A DNA stretch of 64,000 nt, taken from the NCBI RefSeq assembly GCF_026914185.1, contig NC_070561.1:8370001-8434000 (forward strand). Reading direction: 5' to 3'. Every line of letters begins with the position of its first letter. The first letter of the stretch is position 1. Below, one piece after another: positions 1-12,054 of this stretch. Below the pieces are notes generated by a model. That model made no database searches, was not told where the DNA came from, and worked only from the letters and a program-made list of their open reading frames with translations. The translations under genes and the position numbers were made by a program. The stretch comes from Puccinia triticina. Taxonomy: Eukaryota > Basidiomycota > Pucciniomycetes > Pucciniales > Pucciniaceae.

Positions 1-394
1 CTGGGTAAAGTCGGTGTGGTAGATGGAAAGGTTCCACTACATCAAAAAAAAAAAATCTTTGTTTTCTTTTCTTTACATAATATTGATCAAGATTCACAGA
101 CTATGGCGCAAGGACAGGACTCTGCAGGACTAGAAGTTACACTTACAAGCTACATATACATCCAACCTCACATTTACATACACAACCCAGCTGCAGGACA
201 GCTACACATACTCATTTACACTGCATAGTATATACATGAATTCTAAATTAGTGGATTTTCAAAACTGACAGCTGCAGGTGACATCATAGGAGTATTGCAT
301 TAAATCCCTCATGTTCTGACCAATCATAACCACTCATTCAGATGTTGCAATTTCTACATGTCATGTACATTCCCAACCAACCACATTCACTCAT

Positions 395-995
395 TCAACT
401 TCTCCTGCAGCTAAAATACCTCATTCAGGGGCTTCCTTGTAGCTAAATTCCCTCACATTTTTCTATATAAGGAGCTATCTCCCCCCTCAGTTGTCTGCTC
501 CTCAGTTCAGTACCCACCAGTTATACAGATACCGCCCATTATTACAACCCTTACACTTTATAACATACCATATCATTCCTCAAACTTGCAATAACCACTG
601 AACTCACTTTCATATCTCTTGATTGACGTATCACATGCCTGTCACAAGTTACCCTGTGCTTGGTTCAACTCCTGACTGAGACATATATCCTTCCCAACCT
701 AGGCACTCCTCTCAACTTTATATATCACCCTCTTGAGGACCTGTGTTCAATCCCCACCAAAAACATCAAGTCAACTTTCACCCTTTTCCATCATCATAAA
801 CCTTCATGTCTTTCACATACCTGTCATTGAACAACTTCATCTGGAACCAGACCAGACCTATCACTTCATTAAAACTTGCCAAGCTTATCTTGGTGGGTCT
901 TGTTATCTGATAGTATAGAAGAGCAGAGTTTGCACCTCCAACATCCCCTTCTCCATTCAGCAAAAGGGTTTCACAACCGCCTTTTGAGTCTTACA
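395..995 (+). repeat. LTR-like repeat, copy A
   Basis: Similar, with divergence, to the reverse complement of 2605-2995. Shared landmarks in order are a CAGCTAAAATACCTCA block, CCCTCACAT followed by a TATA-like tatataa (464-470), a CTTGCCAA block, and a 3' end reading CCTTCTCCATTCAGCAAAAG up to GAGTCTTACA at 995. An end in CA and an internal TATA box suggest a solo or fragmentary retrotransposon LTR. The 5' limit is uncertain; similarity may begin near 245. No flanking target duplication was found. Confidence 0.5.
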
Positions 996-1749
996 TTGGG
1001 TGATGTGGAGAGCTCTGCTACGCTCTGTAAAGTAGTAATGGGGTGCAATAATCATAATCAAGCAGTAATATCCATCATGAAAGTAAAATAAGAAAGCTCC
1101 GCAAGTCAAAATAACTGCGCCGCAAGTAAGTAAGAATCTCTGCACCTGTAGCATTCAAAATAACAATCAGAATGCACCAAAGTCCGTAAAAGTCATGAAG
1201 ATAGAATAATAGAATCATACAGTGATGGGGGGGAACCTCCCTCCCCCCTCCGTAGAAAAGAAAAAATAACCTGAGAGAAAGAAACCCTTTTCCTCTGCCC
1301 GCCTCTCACGCACGCAATCCGCCAAGCCACACTCCCCCAACCACGCACATCATCCGCCCATTCCGCTCTCACGCGGATCTCCTAGCAACTTTGCCTCACG
1401 CCATTTCCCACCTTCAGAATCCTATTGCCATAGCTTCCTTGCGCCTGTCTAGCCTACAATGCTGGGATCCCACACGCCTCCTCCGCCCCAGCTATTCCCA
1501 CTGAAATAGCCCACTTTGGCTGCCACGGCTCCCCCCTTTCGCCGCTGCTACTAGCAAGTCCGCGCCAGCCTGCGTAAGTTGAGTCCAGCTCCGCCGCCGC
1601 CGCGCCGTGTACAGTAACTCTGCGCTCTGCCTCAAAGACATCCTCCGCGCTGTGCCACTCCGCGCCAGCCTTGTGGGATCTGCAGGTCTGCACAGTCAAT
1701 TTGAGTTCCCAACCTGTATTTACCACTACACTGGGTTTGTTCTGGTCAT

Positions 1750-1915
1750 CAAGACGGATGTACAGTATATTGGAACGTCCAAAAGCTCATTCCAGAAGCC
1801 CAACCAGCGGACTTGAAGTCATGAGGATTGGACAATGGGTGTGTGAAATGAGTGTAGAAGAATGAATATAACAAAATAAAAAGTATTTGGAAAACCCAAA
1901 AATTTATAAATTTTC
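1750..1915 (-). repeat. Dispersed repeat (pairs with 7377-7540)
   Basis: The reverse complement of this stretch closely matches 7377-7540: both read GAAAGAAAATTTATGAATTT..., then a run through ATTTTGTTATATT, then CACCCATTGTCCAATCCTCA. It abuts the foldback element at 1916, while the other copy lies alone, so this is a mobile or duplicated unit of unknown class. Confidence 0.5.
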
Positions 1916-2272
1916 TTTCATTAAATGACAATTTTGGGAAATCTTTAATACTATTCCACAAGAAATCGTGAATAATCAGAATCAGTAGAATGACATGTGA
2001 CGTGAATGATAATAAATGAAAAAAATGAATCCCAAAATCCATCCTAAATTTTAGCAGGCAGTGAAAACATATCAAAATTTGCAAATTTGCACTGCAGGCA
2101 AGAAAAAACAGTGTCTGATGTTTTTTCACTGCCTGCCAAAATTTAGGATGGATATTGGGATTCATTTTTTTCATTTATTATCATTCACGTCACATGTCAT
2201 TCTACTGATTCTGATTATTCATGATTTTTTTGGAATAGTATTAAAGATTGTCCAAAATTGCCAAGTTTATTG
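1916..2272. mobile_element. Foldback (snapback) MITE-like element
   Basis: The left arm (about 1916-2072) and right arm (about 2114-2272) are near-perfect reverse complements, separated by about 40 bp. Both arms contain GAATAATCAGAATCAGTAGA or its complement, and the CCTGC..TTTAGGATGG block lies next to the loop. The transcript would be one long hairpin. No coding potential. The class cannot be assigned because the ends are not sharp and no TSD is evident. Confidence 0.7.
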
Positions 2273-2604
2273 AATCCACACAATTGTTAAGCTCAAGATC
2301 ATAGTTTTGGCCTATTTTTTTTCTCAAAAAACTGTTGAATTTACTCCCCAAACACTCCGGAGAGCACCTTGGAATCACCCTCCAGCCCGTGCCGCAGCAA
2401 CACACAAAAAAGGGTGGGTCAAAATGAATTTCAAGGAGGGCCTAATCAAGTGATTAGGGCAGCTCCAGGGAGGGGGTAGGACAAACCGGATCCCCTGGGG
2501 GGAAACACACCTCCTCCTCCCTCCTTAAATAGATGTTGGGTCGCCACCCAATTCTGAACCAATGCAATACATACCTGTTTGTCACCCACGGCCACTGCCA
2601 CCGC

Positions 2605-2995
2605 TGTAAGACTCAAAAGTGGTTGTGAAACCCTTTTGCTGAATGGAGAAGGGGATGAAGGAGGTGCAAGCTCTGCCCTTCTATACTACCAGCTACAACA
2701 CCCGCCAAGGTAAGTTTGGCAAGTTTTAATAAGTGATAGGAGTGGTTAGCTCAAGATAAGTTTCTCGTGACACAGTATAAAAAGGTTGTTATTCAGTATG
2801 TAAGAGTTGTTATATGTAAGTAAGAGGGTTGAGTGGGTACGTAAGTGTTTTGGGTGATGGGTGAGTATAAAACTTGATGAGTAATAAACTGAGGAACTAC
2901 AAATGGGGGGGGGAAGAGAGCTCCTTATATAGCCAAATGTGAGGGATTTTGGCTCCAGGGCAGCCCCTGAGTGAGGTATTTTAGCTGGCCTGTGC
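2605..2995 (-). repeat. LTR-like repeat, copy B
   Basis: Inverted relative to copy A at 395-995 and sharing its order of blocks. Read on the minus strand it has a TATA-like box (near 2924-2931) and ends in GAGTCTTACA at 2605. The terminal GAGTCYTACA is also the terminus of the solo LTR at 16696-17931, so all three may belong to one LTR superfamily. The upstream limit is unclear (perhaps 3200-3330). Confidence 0.5.
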
Positions 2996-3639
2996 TGTAC
3001 AACATGATCAGGGAGTTAAGAGGGAGTGGCTGTGTAAAATTTATGCAAGGGGTGCATACATGAGGAGGGGCTGTGCCAGATGATGTCATAGCTCATGCAA
3101 GGGGTGCATGAGCTGTGCAGGGAATGATCAGGTGATGTAATAAGACCAAACAAAGTGGAGTTAGAAGGAACTAGAATATGGGGAAACATTCAGTTGAAGG
3201 GGCACAGCCGGCAGGGGCAGTGCTGCATGATGTCATATACATAACAAACAAATCCAAACCAATATTTGTAGTGGGGATAGAATGGTGCAGGGAAATGTGA
3301 CTTGAGGCACCTGACAGGTGGTTGACTGGGTGCTACAGGTTGTCCAAAGGGTCTAACTTCCAGTGTAGCGGGGCTCCAGTGATGCTTCCAGTGGGTAATA
3401 GGGCTACTTTAGCCGTGGAGTCCAATGGATGGTATCTTGAGGCCTTCTGTATGTACATGAGAAAAACTTTTGATTTTTCACATTTTTGAGTACCACACCG
3501 CCCACGCCTTGCTGTCAATAACAACGGGCTCCTGCGCGACCTATCTGGATCAAACTTGTCCGTCTTTGGACCCTTCCCCTTGCCTTGTTGGTTCACAACC
3601 AACGCCACGGTAATAGTACCACCAAGCGGCATTAGAGAT

Positions 3640-5260
3640 GTCATCAGGTACCTTGTGTCCGTGGGCGGGCACCTGTTGGCGGCTAGCAGGGACCCGCCGG
3701 TGGGTGCCGGTGTCTGGCCTGATGAGCTGCTACCCCCCCACTACCCGTCTACCTCGCCAAGTGGAATCCCTCATGGCAAGTGGTATACAAACAACCCCTC
3801 GCCAAGAGGGATTCCACTTGGTGAGCTGGTATACATATACCAACTCGCCAAGATGGATCCTTCCTGACTTAACTAAGCCTCCCGGGACTGGGGGTGCGGA
3901 GCACCCCAATGCAAAGCATCTCCCATTCCCAATGGGAGGCTTATGAGTTATCAGCTTTTTTCCGTGTGAGAGCTTCAGGAAATTTGTGGCTTTTGGCCAA
4001 CTTTTTGAATCAAATTTGCATTACACAGCGCGCATTCATTGTGAGTCAGCGAGCTGAAGTACACGGGATAGCTGAGCATCTCAGCTTCAATGTAGTGTCA
4101 CTTTTGTGATATCTATACTTGAAGGAGAGTGTTGGCCTTGCTCAGCAGTCAAGGTGGATGGATGATGGAGTTCTGTATTTAAATTGAGTCCAAATGGATC
4201 TTCTTGGAATTTGCATACACACTTCTGGCCAAACACAAGAAAATCACAAACTTCAAAGGGGGATGGAAGGATTTTGTGAAGGGGGAAAAATTGGTGATTG
4301 ACACCAAAAGAAAGAGAAAAATCAGGCCTTTAATCTGGCACCACAGGCAATAAGAGAAGACCCCTGAAAGGGGAGCCGGAAAAAACTCCCACCAAAACAC
4401 TGAAAGCTCTCAAGCCAAATTCTTTGCTTTACCTGCAAGTCCCTCCTTCGGAGGTTGCGCTTTGCGCCAGCCCAGGCTGTACCAGGGCCCTCTGAAGCGA
4501 GGGACTTGTGATAAGTCAGGATCCTTCTTAGCGAGTGGGTATACTACACATACACCAGCTCGTCGCCAAGAGGGATTCCTCTTGACGGGCTGGTATGATA
4601 CACCAGCTCGCCGAGAGGGCTTCCTCTCGGCTGGCTGGTATACATACACCAGCTCGCCGAGAGGGCTTCCTCTCGGCTGGCTGTTATACATAGGGCTTCC
4701 TCTTGGCTGGCTGGTATACATACACCAGCTCGCCAAGAGGGCTTCCTCTCGGCTGGCTGTTATACATACACCAGCTCGCCGAGAGGGCTTCCTCTCGGCT
4801 GGCTGGTATACATCCACCAGCTCGCCGAGAGGGCTTCACGCCAGCTCACCGAGAGGGCTTCACGCCAGCTCCCGAGAGGGCTTCCTCTCGGCTGGCTGGT
4901 ATGCATATACCAGCTCGACAAGAGGGCTTCCTCTTGGCGGGCTGGAACACGTACACCAGCTCGCCAAGAGGGCTTCCTCTTGGCGGGCTGGAACACGTAC
5001 ACCAGCTCGCCAAGAGGGCTTTCTCTCGGCGGGCTGGAACACGTACACCAGCTCGCCAAGAGGGCTTCCTCTTGGCAGGGTGGTATACATGCACCAACTG
5101 GCCGAGAAGGCTTCCTTGCTTACTTAGCCGCAAAAATTCTCCACACCCGCGGGTACCTGCTTCCTGCTCCTCAGAGGGGTGCCGGTGCGGGTGCGGGTGC
5201 TGAGAATTAGTGGTTTTTTGGGGAGGTACCCACACCTGTGGCGGGTACCCAGGTATCAAG
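3640..5260. mobile_element. GGTACCC-rich element carrying a palindromic minisatellite
   Basis: Both edges carry GGTACC/GGGTACCC/GCGGGTGCCGG motifs in opposite orientation (3648-3720 and 5148-5255) around an expanded palindromic tandem array. The same plan recurs in the better delimited TIR element at 34840-35351. Exact ends and TSD are not visible here, so boundaries are approximate. The Arg/Pro-rich reading frames across the array are by-products of the repeat. Confidence 0.4.
4540..5116. repeat. 46-bp double-palindrome minisatellite array
   Basis: About 12 units with a 46-bp period (measured 4631 to 4677). Each unit joins two palindromes: GCTGGTATACATACACCAGC and a hairpin CCGAGAGG-gctt-CCTCTCGG. 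Some units vary by G/A (CGAGAGG to CAAGAGG) with compensating changes in the other arm (CCTCTTGG), so pairing is kept. Short units near 4810-4880 have lost one palindrome. Two more degenerate units lie at 3760-3850. Confidence 0.85.
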
Positions 5261-5264
5261 TGAC

Positions 5265-7376
5265 ATCTTTATGCGGTATACCCAACGTAATGAGTTCATT
5301 CGTGTGCAACTGAAATTGACAACACTTTTTTTTTGATATTTAGCTTGGTGCCAGCACTAATCCTTGCGATTGGGACTACAAATGCTTGGGGTATATTGCT
5401 GATTGCAAGAGTGTTTTCTTGATGATTGATTTCAGTCTAGCACGTTCCACCCCTTGATATGACAGCTTTTTTTTTGTTAAATTTTGATGTTTGACAATCT
5501 AGATGGCGCATATCTCAGGACTGATAGGCAAACCAGTGGAAACCAACCCCTTTGAGGAGTATGATGTGGTGATAAAGACAAACACAAAATGTCACAATGA
5601 CCACAGTCAAGAATGATACGTTTCTGAAAGGATAAAAATGAAACAATCAAGGATTGAATCTAGAAGGCGGTGTTCGCAAGCTGCCAGGGCGGGCCACACA
5701 ATCACAAAATTGCGGCCATAGCGGTGGCTAAGCCAAGCTTTGTACATTAAGCGCGCCTAGCTTTGTAGATTAAGTGCATGCGGTGATCAAGAACTGCAAG
5801 GCTCTTCTGGCAGAATTGTTGAGCTTGGGCATAACTGGAAGCAAGGTCAAGAAGATCTGTGATCTATGTTGAGTCCACCCTTTTGTTCAAAAAGGATCCT
5901 TCAATTTTTGCCTGAAGAGACTCTCACTCTTGAGGTGATTCCTTTTTTCCAAGACTTGTTTACTATTAACAAGACAATTCCATTTCTGGTGACAACAAGC
6001 CCATGTACCAGGATAATTCCAGCTATGAAGGTACCTCAGCAATCAACACACATCTTAGGAGATGAGTGAGAAGGCCAACTTCATGTATTGCATTGTCCAG
6101 AAGCTAGATTTTTGACACTTTTGAGCAACCTTTTCTTGGCATCATCTCACTCCCCGAAGCCTTCAGGCCAAAAGCATTCAAGTACTTCATCAACCATTCC
6201 GAGACAAGGCTTGTTGTCAACGCCTGCCACATCATTCATGAGCTGCACTACGCACATGTGACCTTGTCCATTAAGGTCATCATCTCCGCCAAAAGCACAG
6301 GAACTCAAGCCTGTTGAGCCCAAGACTGTCTTTGCTGGGGACCAGCCCCGGCGCCTGAAGTTATTGGACTAACAGCTTGGCATCAGCATCCAAGAAATTG
6401 AAGCAAGGATGTTGGACACAGCACTTTCTTTGGGACAAAAAGTTAGACATGTGTACTGAAATCAACACCCTTTCACCAAAGCTTGAAGTTGTTCCCATCC
6501 TAGAGCTCACATTCCTTCAAGTCCAGCCTCACTGAATTCATTTGGCTGCACCTCTGGGATGCTTGGGATGCTCAAAGGGGTTGCATGACTCAATCAAACC
6601 ATTGCTCTTGTGTGTTTGGGCAAATAACCTGGCTCAGGTTGGACAAAAGGGCACAACATTGTGTTCTTCTCTAAACTCAGTGGCTACTGTGTCTCAGCCA
6701 ACCAACCTATATATTTTATTGCAGCTTAGCTATGTTTTGAACTGCACTGATGCTCTGGTTAGTGAATTCTGCCTTTCTTTTCCCCCTCCCCCCCACTTCT
6801 CCCACATTTTGTTATTTGTGACTCCTTTGACCTGCCAATTTTAGTTTATTTTTTCTGATGCTGGAGATTAGTTGGTTTTTTTTTTTCTGCAATGTCATGC
6901 ATCCTGAGGGAAGAAGAAAAATCAAAATGAGGCCTGTCCTGATTGGGTGTTATTTTTCTTTTTTTGAGTTTTCTCAGATGTGTCAAACTGTGGTGAATGT
7001 TGAATGAGTGACAAGTCCCCTTGAATCTTTTGAACTGACTTATTTGTGATCCATACTTCAAATAAGAAGAAAGCAAAGTTTGATTTTCTCAAACTTACGG
7101 GTCTTTGTCAAGTTCCCCCAGGCTGTTCTGCAAAATCATGCAATGGTTTTACAGTGCCCTATCAAGTGTTTAGGGTGGTTCCAAAGCTTTTCCACCAGAC
7201 CTCTGGCTAAACAAAATTCACAGGAACCTGTACATACCTGGTAAAATTGCTTTGTTGAAAGGTTTTCCTCCACTGAAAAGTGGGAGAAATACTATGGAAA
7301 AATTTTCAAGTTTGAATTTGAGCTTGGTGGCCTCTTGCTGTGCTGGGGTTTGCAGCGGCGAAGCCGCCTTGGCCTC
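5265..7376. other. No gene recognised
   Basis: No supported gene. Stretches around 5500-5650 and 6060-6540 have mixed codon-like composition broken by stops in every frame and may be decayed coding or TE sequence, but no family could be named. Confidence 0.5.
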
Positions 7377-7540
7377 TAGTGAAAGAAAATTTATGAATTT
7401 TGGGGTTTTCCAAATACTTTTTATTTTGTTATATTAACTCTTCTAAAGTCATTTCACACACCCATTGTCCAATCCTCATGACTTTAAGTCTGTTGGTTGG
7501 TTGGGCTTCTGGAATGAGCTTTTGGGGGTTTGGATATCTC
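7377..7540 (+). repeat. Dispersed repeat (pairs with 1750-1915)
   Basis: Inverted second copy of the repeat at 1750-1915, sharing the ATTTTGTTATATT and CACCCATTGTCCAATCCTCA blocks. It runs directly into the palindromic minisatellite that starts near 7560. Confidence 0.5.
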
Positions 7541-7559
7541 TGTCAAGGTACTGTACAAC

Positions 7560-7692
7560 ATACTCCTCTACATGACTGGTTCTCGCCGGTCATTGAGTGG
7601 AGTATTGACAAAATACTCCTCTACATGACTGGTTCTCGCCGGTCATTGAGAGGAGTATTGATAAAATACTCCTCTAGATGACCGGTTCTGCA
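7560..7692. repeat. 53-bp palindromic minisatellite
   Basis: About 2.5 units with an exact 53-bp period (7562, 7615, 7668). Each unit pairs ACTCCTCTACATGACTGG with CCGGTCATTGAGAGGAGT around a TTCTCG loop, and TACTCC/GGAGTA flanks form a second palindrome. It resembles the arrays at 37021-37180 and 38100-38440 in both core words (CTCAATGACC, AGGAGT). Confidence 0.75.
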
Positions 7693-8613
7693 TTCCAGGT
7701 CCAAAAATGACTGTACTTCTTTATTGTTTCTCCATGGGTTTATTCAGCATGCAAGGAAGTTTCAAAAAACTCCAAAATTGACGAAAAAAGCCGGTCTAGT
7801 GATTTGTAAAAAAATCTAGTATTTTGTTCAGTGGGTGAAGAAGTCCGTTAAATTCATACAAGCCCATGTCTATGGGCTTATGGTATGGTATAAGCACATG
7901 CCTATGGGCTCAGGGCTTATAGTGTATATATGCTCAGGTCCCAATTGAGGGGACCAAGCAAATATAACTTTTCTTTTTGGATGGAGCAATTGCCAAGCCC
8001 ACTTAGATTTGGGATGTACATATAGCCTCCAAAGACCCCAAAGATGTAGTCAATGTGAGGTTTGGGTCTTCATGAGGCCCGTATCTGGTTGTCAAAGTTT
8101 TCCTGTGGCTTGGTACTGGCAGATGACTAGTTTCACTGCCATTCTCGAGATCCTTAACTATTTTGGAATATTCCTGTTTACATAGTGGGATATAGTATAT
8201 ACAGCCACCTATATATGTATATATGCATATTTAATGTAGATATGAATGATCAGGGAAGACAACGCAAAGCAAAAAGAGCGTCCAGAAAGGTCAAGAAGAA
8301 ACAAGATTTAGTTGGTGTGTTTTTGGGGCGGGTTCTGGGGTAAGAGGGCGCGAGAAGAGACCCAGGATTGGTCCGCACAAAGACACGTGTATCTGTTTTT
8401 GAATTAAGTGATTGATAGGATGGGAAAGGTATCTTTTTTTTATATGTAAAGCACAGCAAACAAACATAAACAAACCAAGCTGAAAGACGGAGAAGAAACA
8501 CAATAATTGAAACTGATCACTAAATAGAGAAGGAGAAAAAGAAGGGAAATATGTAATAAATATATGGGAAAGTATGGTATTCTTTTACAAAATCCGCGGA
8601 GGGCGGGGGTGTA
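7693..8613. other. Intergenic, no gene recognised
   Basis: AT-rich with short palindromes around 7860-7930 (CCCATGTCTATGGGCTTA and a variant) and a TA-rich tract at 8195-8240. Serves as the 3' flank of the gene ending at 8614. Confidence 0.5.
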
Positions 8614-11600
8614 TCAAGCGCGGGTGGGAGTTGGAGAGCGGGAGGTTCGATGCATGGTCAGTCTTGAGGGCAAATGGCGATGGAGTTTATCGATAGGGGA
8701 CTCGGGGCAATCGAGGAGGTCGGGATGGTCGAGGACTTCCTGATGGAGTCTGGTGGAGAGGAGGAGCTGGTTATGATGGAGGATCTGGTCGGAGTGTTGG
8801 CTTTGGGGGAAGAATTCGTGGACGGTTGGAGCGGGGGAGGTTTGAGGGGAGGGGACGTTGGAGAGCCAGTTTTCGATGCGCTTAGTTTTGCGACGAGTGA
8901 CGACGCCAGGAGCAGCAGGAAGGAGTGGGGCGGGAGATCTACTGGAGCTGGGGCTGCGTCGGACGGGAAGACTCTGCTGCTGCTGGTCGGGCGTCTGGGC
9001 CCGACTGTTACGCTGGCCCTCGTGGGCCTCGATCGACTTGTTCAGGGCCACCAGGCGCTCCGAGATCACCGTCAGTGCGTCCTCCTCGTGGGCCATCTCG
9101 GGCACCTCGAGCCGGCTGCTGGCCGCCTCCTTCCGTCGACCGGGCTGGCGCGGCTGCGTCGGCTTGGCCACCGGCCCGGCGACCGGAACCACCATCTGGA
9201 AGACCACATCCGCTCCGTTCGTCTTCACCACCTCAATGATCGAGTCGTGCCCGCTGTGGTGCACCATCGGCTCGGCCGTCTCCACCTCCGTCGGATTCGA
9301 CACGCTCGTCGCCGTCGTCGGGCTTCCTAGATTCTCTGAGGATGATCCATCCCGTCCGTCTGAGCGCAGCTCGCTCCCCGAGCCCTGCGGTTCCTGACGC
9401 TGAAGCTCTATCTCCTGTCGGGTCACCGGGTCCGAGAATTGTCGTGCTGGATTCTCGAGCCGGGTCGGTTGGCTAGGACGTTGGCCAATGTTGGATGGCC
9501 CCTGACTATCATGATCACTGTCTTCATTCGGCTGATCAAGGAAAGATAAAGAGAAGACAGATTTGAATATGACAGCTCTGTTGAATAAAGAAAGGATGAG
9601 GGAGACTGACTTTGACATCTGGCAATGACTTGTGAACTTCCCTGAGCAGAGTATTAACCGAGAACCTGGAGCCGATGTGATGGTCCAAGTCGACAAAGGT
9701 GAGATTGATCTTGGGGGCGAGTTTCCTGCTGGCGAGGCTGACGCCGTCCTCAGCAGGGACAGCAAGCTGCTGATTGTTGCGGCTCTTGATGGGCAGGAGG
9801 GCGGCCATGGGCTGAATGACAGGGTGAGAGAGCGAGGAGCCGAGAGGCTGGAGAGTCCTGCGGCCATATTCATGGGCACGGCTAGCTCCGGACGGCTCGT
9901 CACCGGTGTACGTATCGGCCGTTCGAGGCCTGCGCAGGTGGTTGAACAGGCCGAGGTTCTTCATCGGGGTCTTGCGTCTCTTGTGATCAGCACCCATCAG
10001 ATCCATGGCGTGTATGTCAGGCTGGCTCGCCTGGTAGCCAAAAGGCTCGCTACGGGCCTGGGCTGGGCTCTCCACAGGGTGGGTCTCTTCAAGTGGGGAA
10101 TCTGGAAAGACCAGGTCGGGGATCAATTCCAAGGTATTTCGGAAACGAATCTCCCGCTTCTTTTTCGTCTTCGCCGATCTGTCTGCCTCCTCCTCTTCGT
10201 TGGACATGGCTATTGGGACATGCTGAAGGTTCCCGACATCCGTGGCATGGGTGAGCTCAGATTGAGTGGTGTTCCCGAGCGTTATCTTACTGTTCTCAGC
10301 CGGTACTTCTGAGCTTGGAGGTGGCTGTGGACTCGAGCTAGGGTTCGGGGGGCATTCTGCGACTGGATGAAACCCTATGAGGTTGTGCAGGGAATGCGCT
10401 CTGACCGGACTGACGATACACTGGGAGCCGGTAAGCAGATGTTTGCCCGATGTGACGGTGTCTTGAATGGAACGGGAGGGCGTGCGGACCAGGCTGGCGA
10501 CCATACCCAAGCTCGGTCGGGCTGCCGAGAAGGAGCGAGAGCGGGGCCGCTCGCGTCTCACTGCAGGCTTCAGAGGGCTCTCTTGATCATTCACACTGCT
10601 CCGACGCTTGACGGTTGGCGCAGATACTAAAGCGGTGCTCTTGGCCGCTCCAGTACCCGTAAGGATCAAAGTCTCAGGTACCGGTAAGGAGATGTCCGGT
10701 TTGGGTTTGGCTGCCAAAGGTTTCGTCGCCTGAGGCAATTTGTTGATTTTTGAGTCAAAACAGTCAAGACAATATTAAAATCCAATAGACGCCGGCTGAT
10801 TTTTTTGTTGGGACAGGCAGATTGGGTTGACAAAATAAAACTGACAGGTGTGAGCCAGCGCTGAATCCAAGCAGCCTTTTTCCTCGGGCTCTGCCTTGAC
10901 GGATTGTTATTCTGTGATTCGGAAAGGTTGAGAGATGGGGAGACTGAGAGACCACCAGGGTTTGGCTTATTGGGAAGGGGAGCGAATTTGATGCGACCGT
11001 TGGACCTATCTGTGATTTTTCCTGTATACAAGAAAATGGGATGGTGAAGGGTAAGGGTGGGGTGGAGGAGGAGAAGTTAGGTGTGTGACGGGGATGGGGA
11101 GTACGGACCTAGTTCTGAATACATCGTTAGTGGTAGGCTGTCAGGCTCATTCTGAGTTATGGGGGAGGAGGAAAGCAGGGGATGGCGACGAAGGAGGGAG
11201 TTGGGGTTGATGTTCAGATCAGAGGGGATGGCCTCGGAGAGGGGATGTCTGCCTGTGGAGAAAGGCTCGGGGGTGTTGGTAAGATTATAGCTGAGGCTCT
11301 GGTAGGCCAGCCGGGTGGGGGGTAGTCGAGGGACCGGACTCGAGGCGGTCTCGACCAAGGAGAGGTTACGGGGAGGGAGGGAGGATGGGATGGCCGGGCG
11401 GGATGGCGACCGAGCGGGCCTGTCGATCGAGTGAGTGGGTGGTAGCTGGGTGGCCGAGCGGCTCAGCGCAGGCTGGTAGCGAGGCAGGGCAGGCTGGTCG
11501 TGGGAGTAGGACCGGGCGGGGGGGGAGTGGACGGAGGGGGGGAGATGAGGGGCAAGCATCCGGCTCGGGTTCCGGGCGCGCAGGCTGATTGTTTCTGGAG

Positions 11601-12054
11601 GGGGGGGCAGGGGCGGGATGTGGGAGATGGAGCCGCTGGAGCGGTTCCGGAGGCTCATCTTCCTCAGATCGAGCGAGGTCAGGCCGGCGGTCTTGACCTC
11701 GGCGCGGCCGTTGATGGCCGGGTTGGTCTTGATCGGGTTGTTGCCGCCGATGGCCACGCCATAGAGCGAGACCGGGGCCAGCAGGGTTTCGGTGCGGTGG
11801 GTGGGCGAGATGGCGGCGGCGATGGGCTCGGGGATGCCGATGAGCTCGCCTGGACGGAGCCTGCGGGGCGGGAGCGGGAAGTTGACGGTGGCGGGCAGGG
11901 CCGGGGGCGAGTCGCTGAGCGAGGAGGGCGGGGAGAGGCCATGGGAGAGACGGTGGCGGGTGTTTCGTGGGGTTGCAGGCTCCTTGAGCGAGAGGAAGAG
12001 CGGGTCGAGCTCTGAGGATGCAGACTCGGACCAGGTGGATGAGCGGGCACTCAT
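8614..12054 (-). CDS. Large intrinsically disordered hypothetical protein (4 exons)
   Basis: Not recognised. Four minus-strand exons fit GT-AG introns. Exon 1 runs from an ATG at 12054 (MSARSSTWSESASS) to about 11100. Exon 2 is about 11015-10850 (acceptor TATACAG; donor GTCAGT). Exon 3 begins after GCCTCAG at about 10733 and ends near 9625. Exon 4 begins PNEDSDHDSQ near 9535 and stops at 8614. The protein is about 1,100 residues, rich in Ser, Pro, Arg and Ala, with no transmembrane segment or enzyme motif. Basic patches such as TRRKTKRIENWLS and KTKKKREIRFRN could be nuclear signals. GC content is higher than in the flanks. An ATG further upstream (12231) is in frame, but the chosen start fits the composition change better. 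The exon 1 donor is the least certain point. Confidence 0.6.

Noticed and set aside
3333..3644. 103-codon minus-strand frame, basic, possibly gag-like
   Set aside because: No zinc knuckle, start context or homologous copy in the window; insufficient support.
4410..5260. Several overlapping Arg/Ser/Pro-rich frames on both strands
   Set aside because: All are translations of the 46-bp palindromic array, with the same peptide on both strands as expected from the palindromes.
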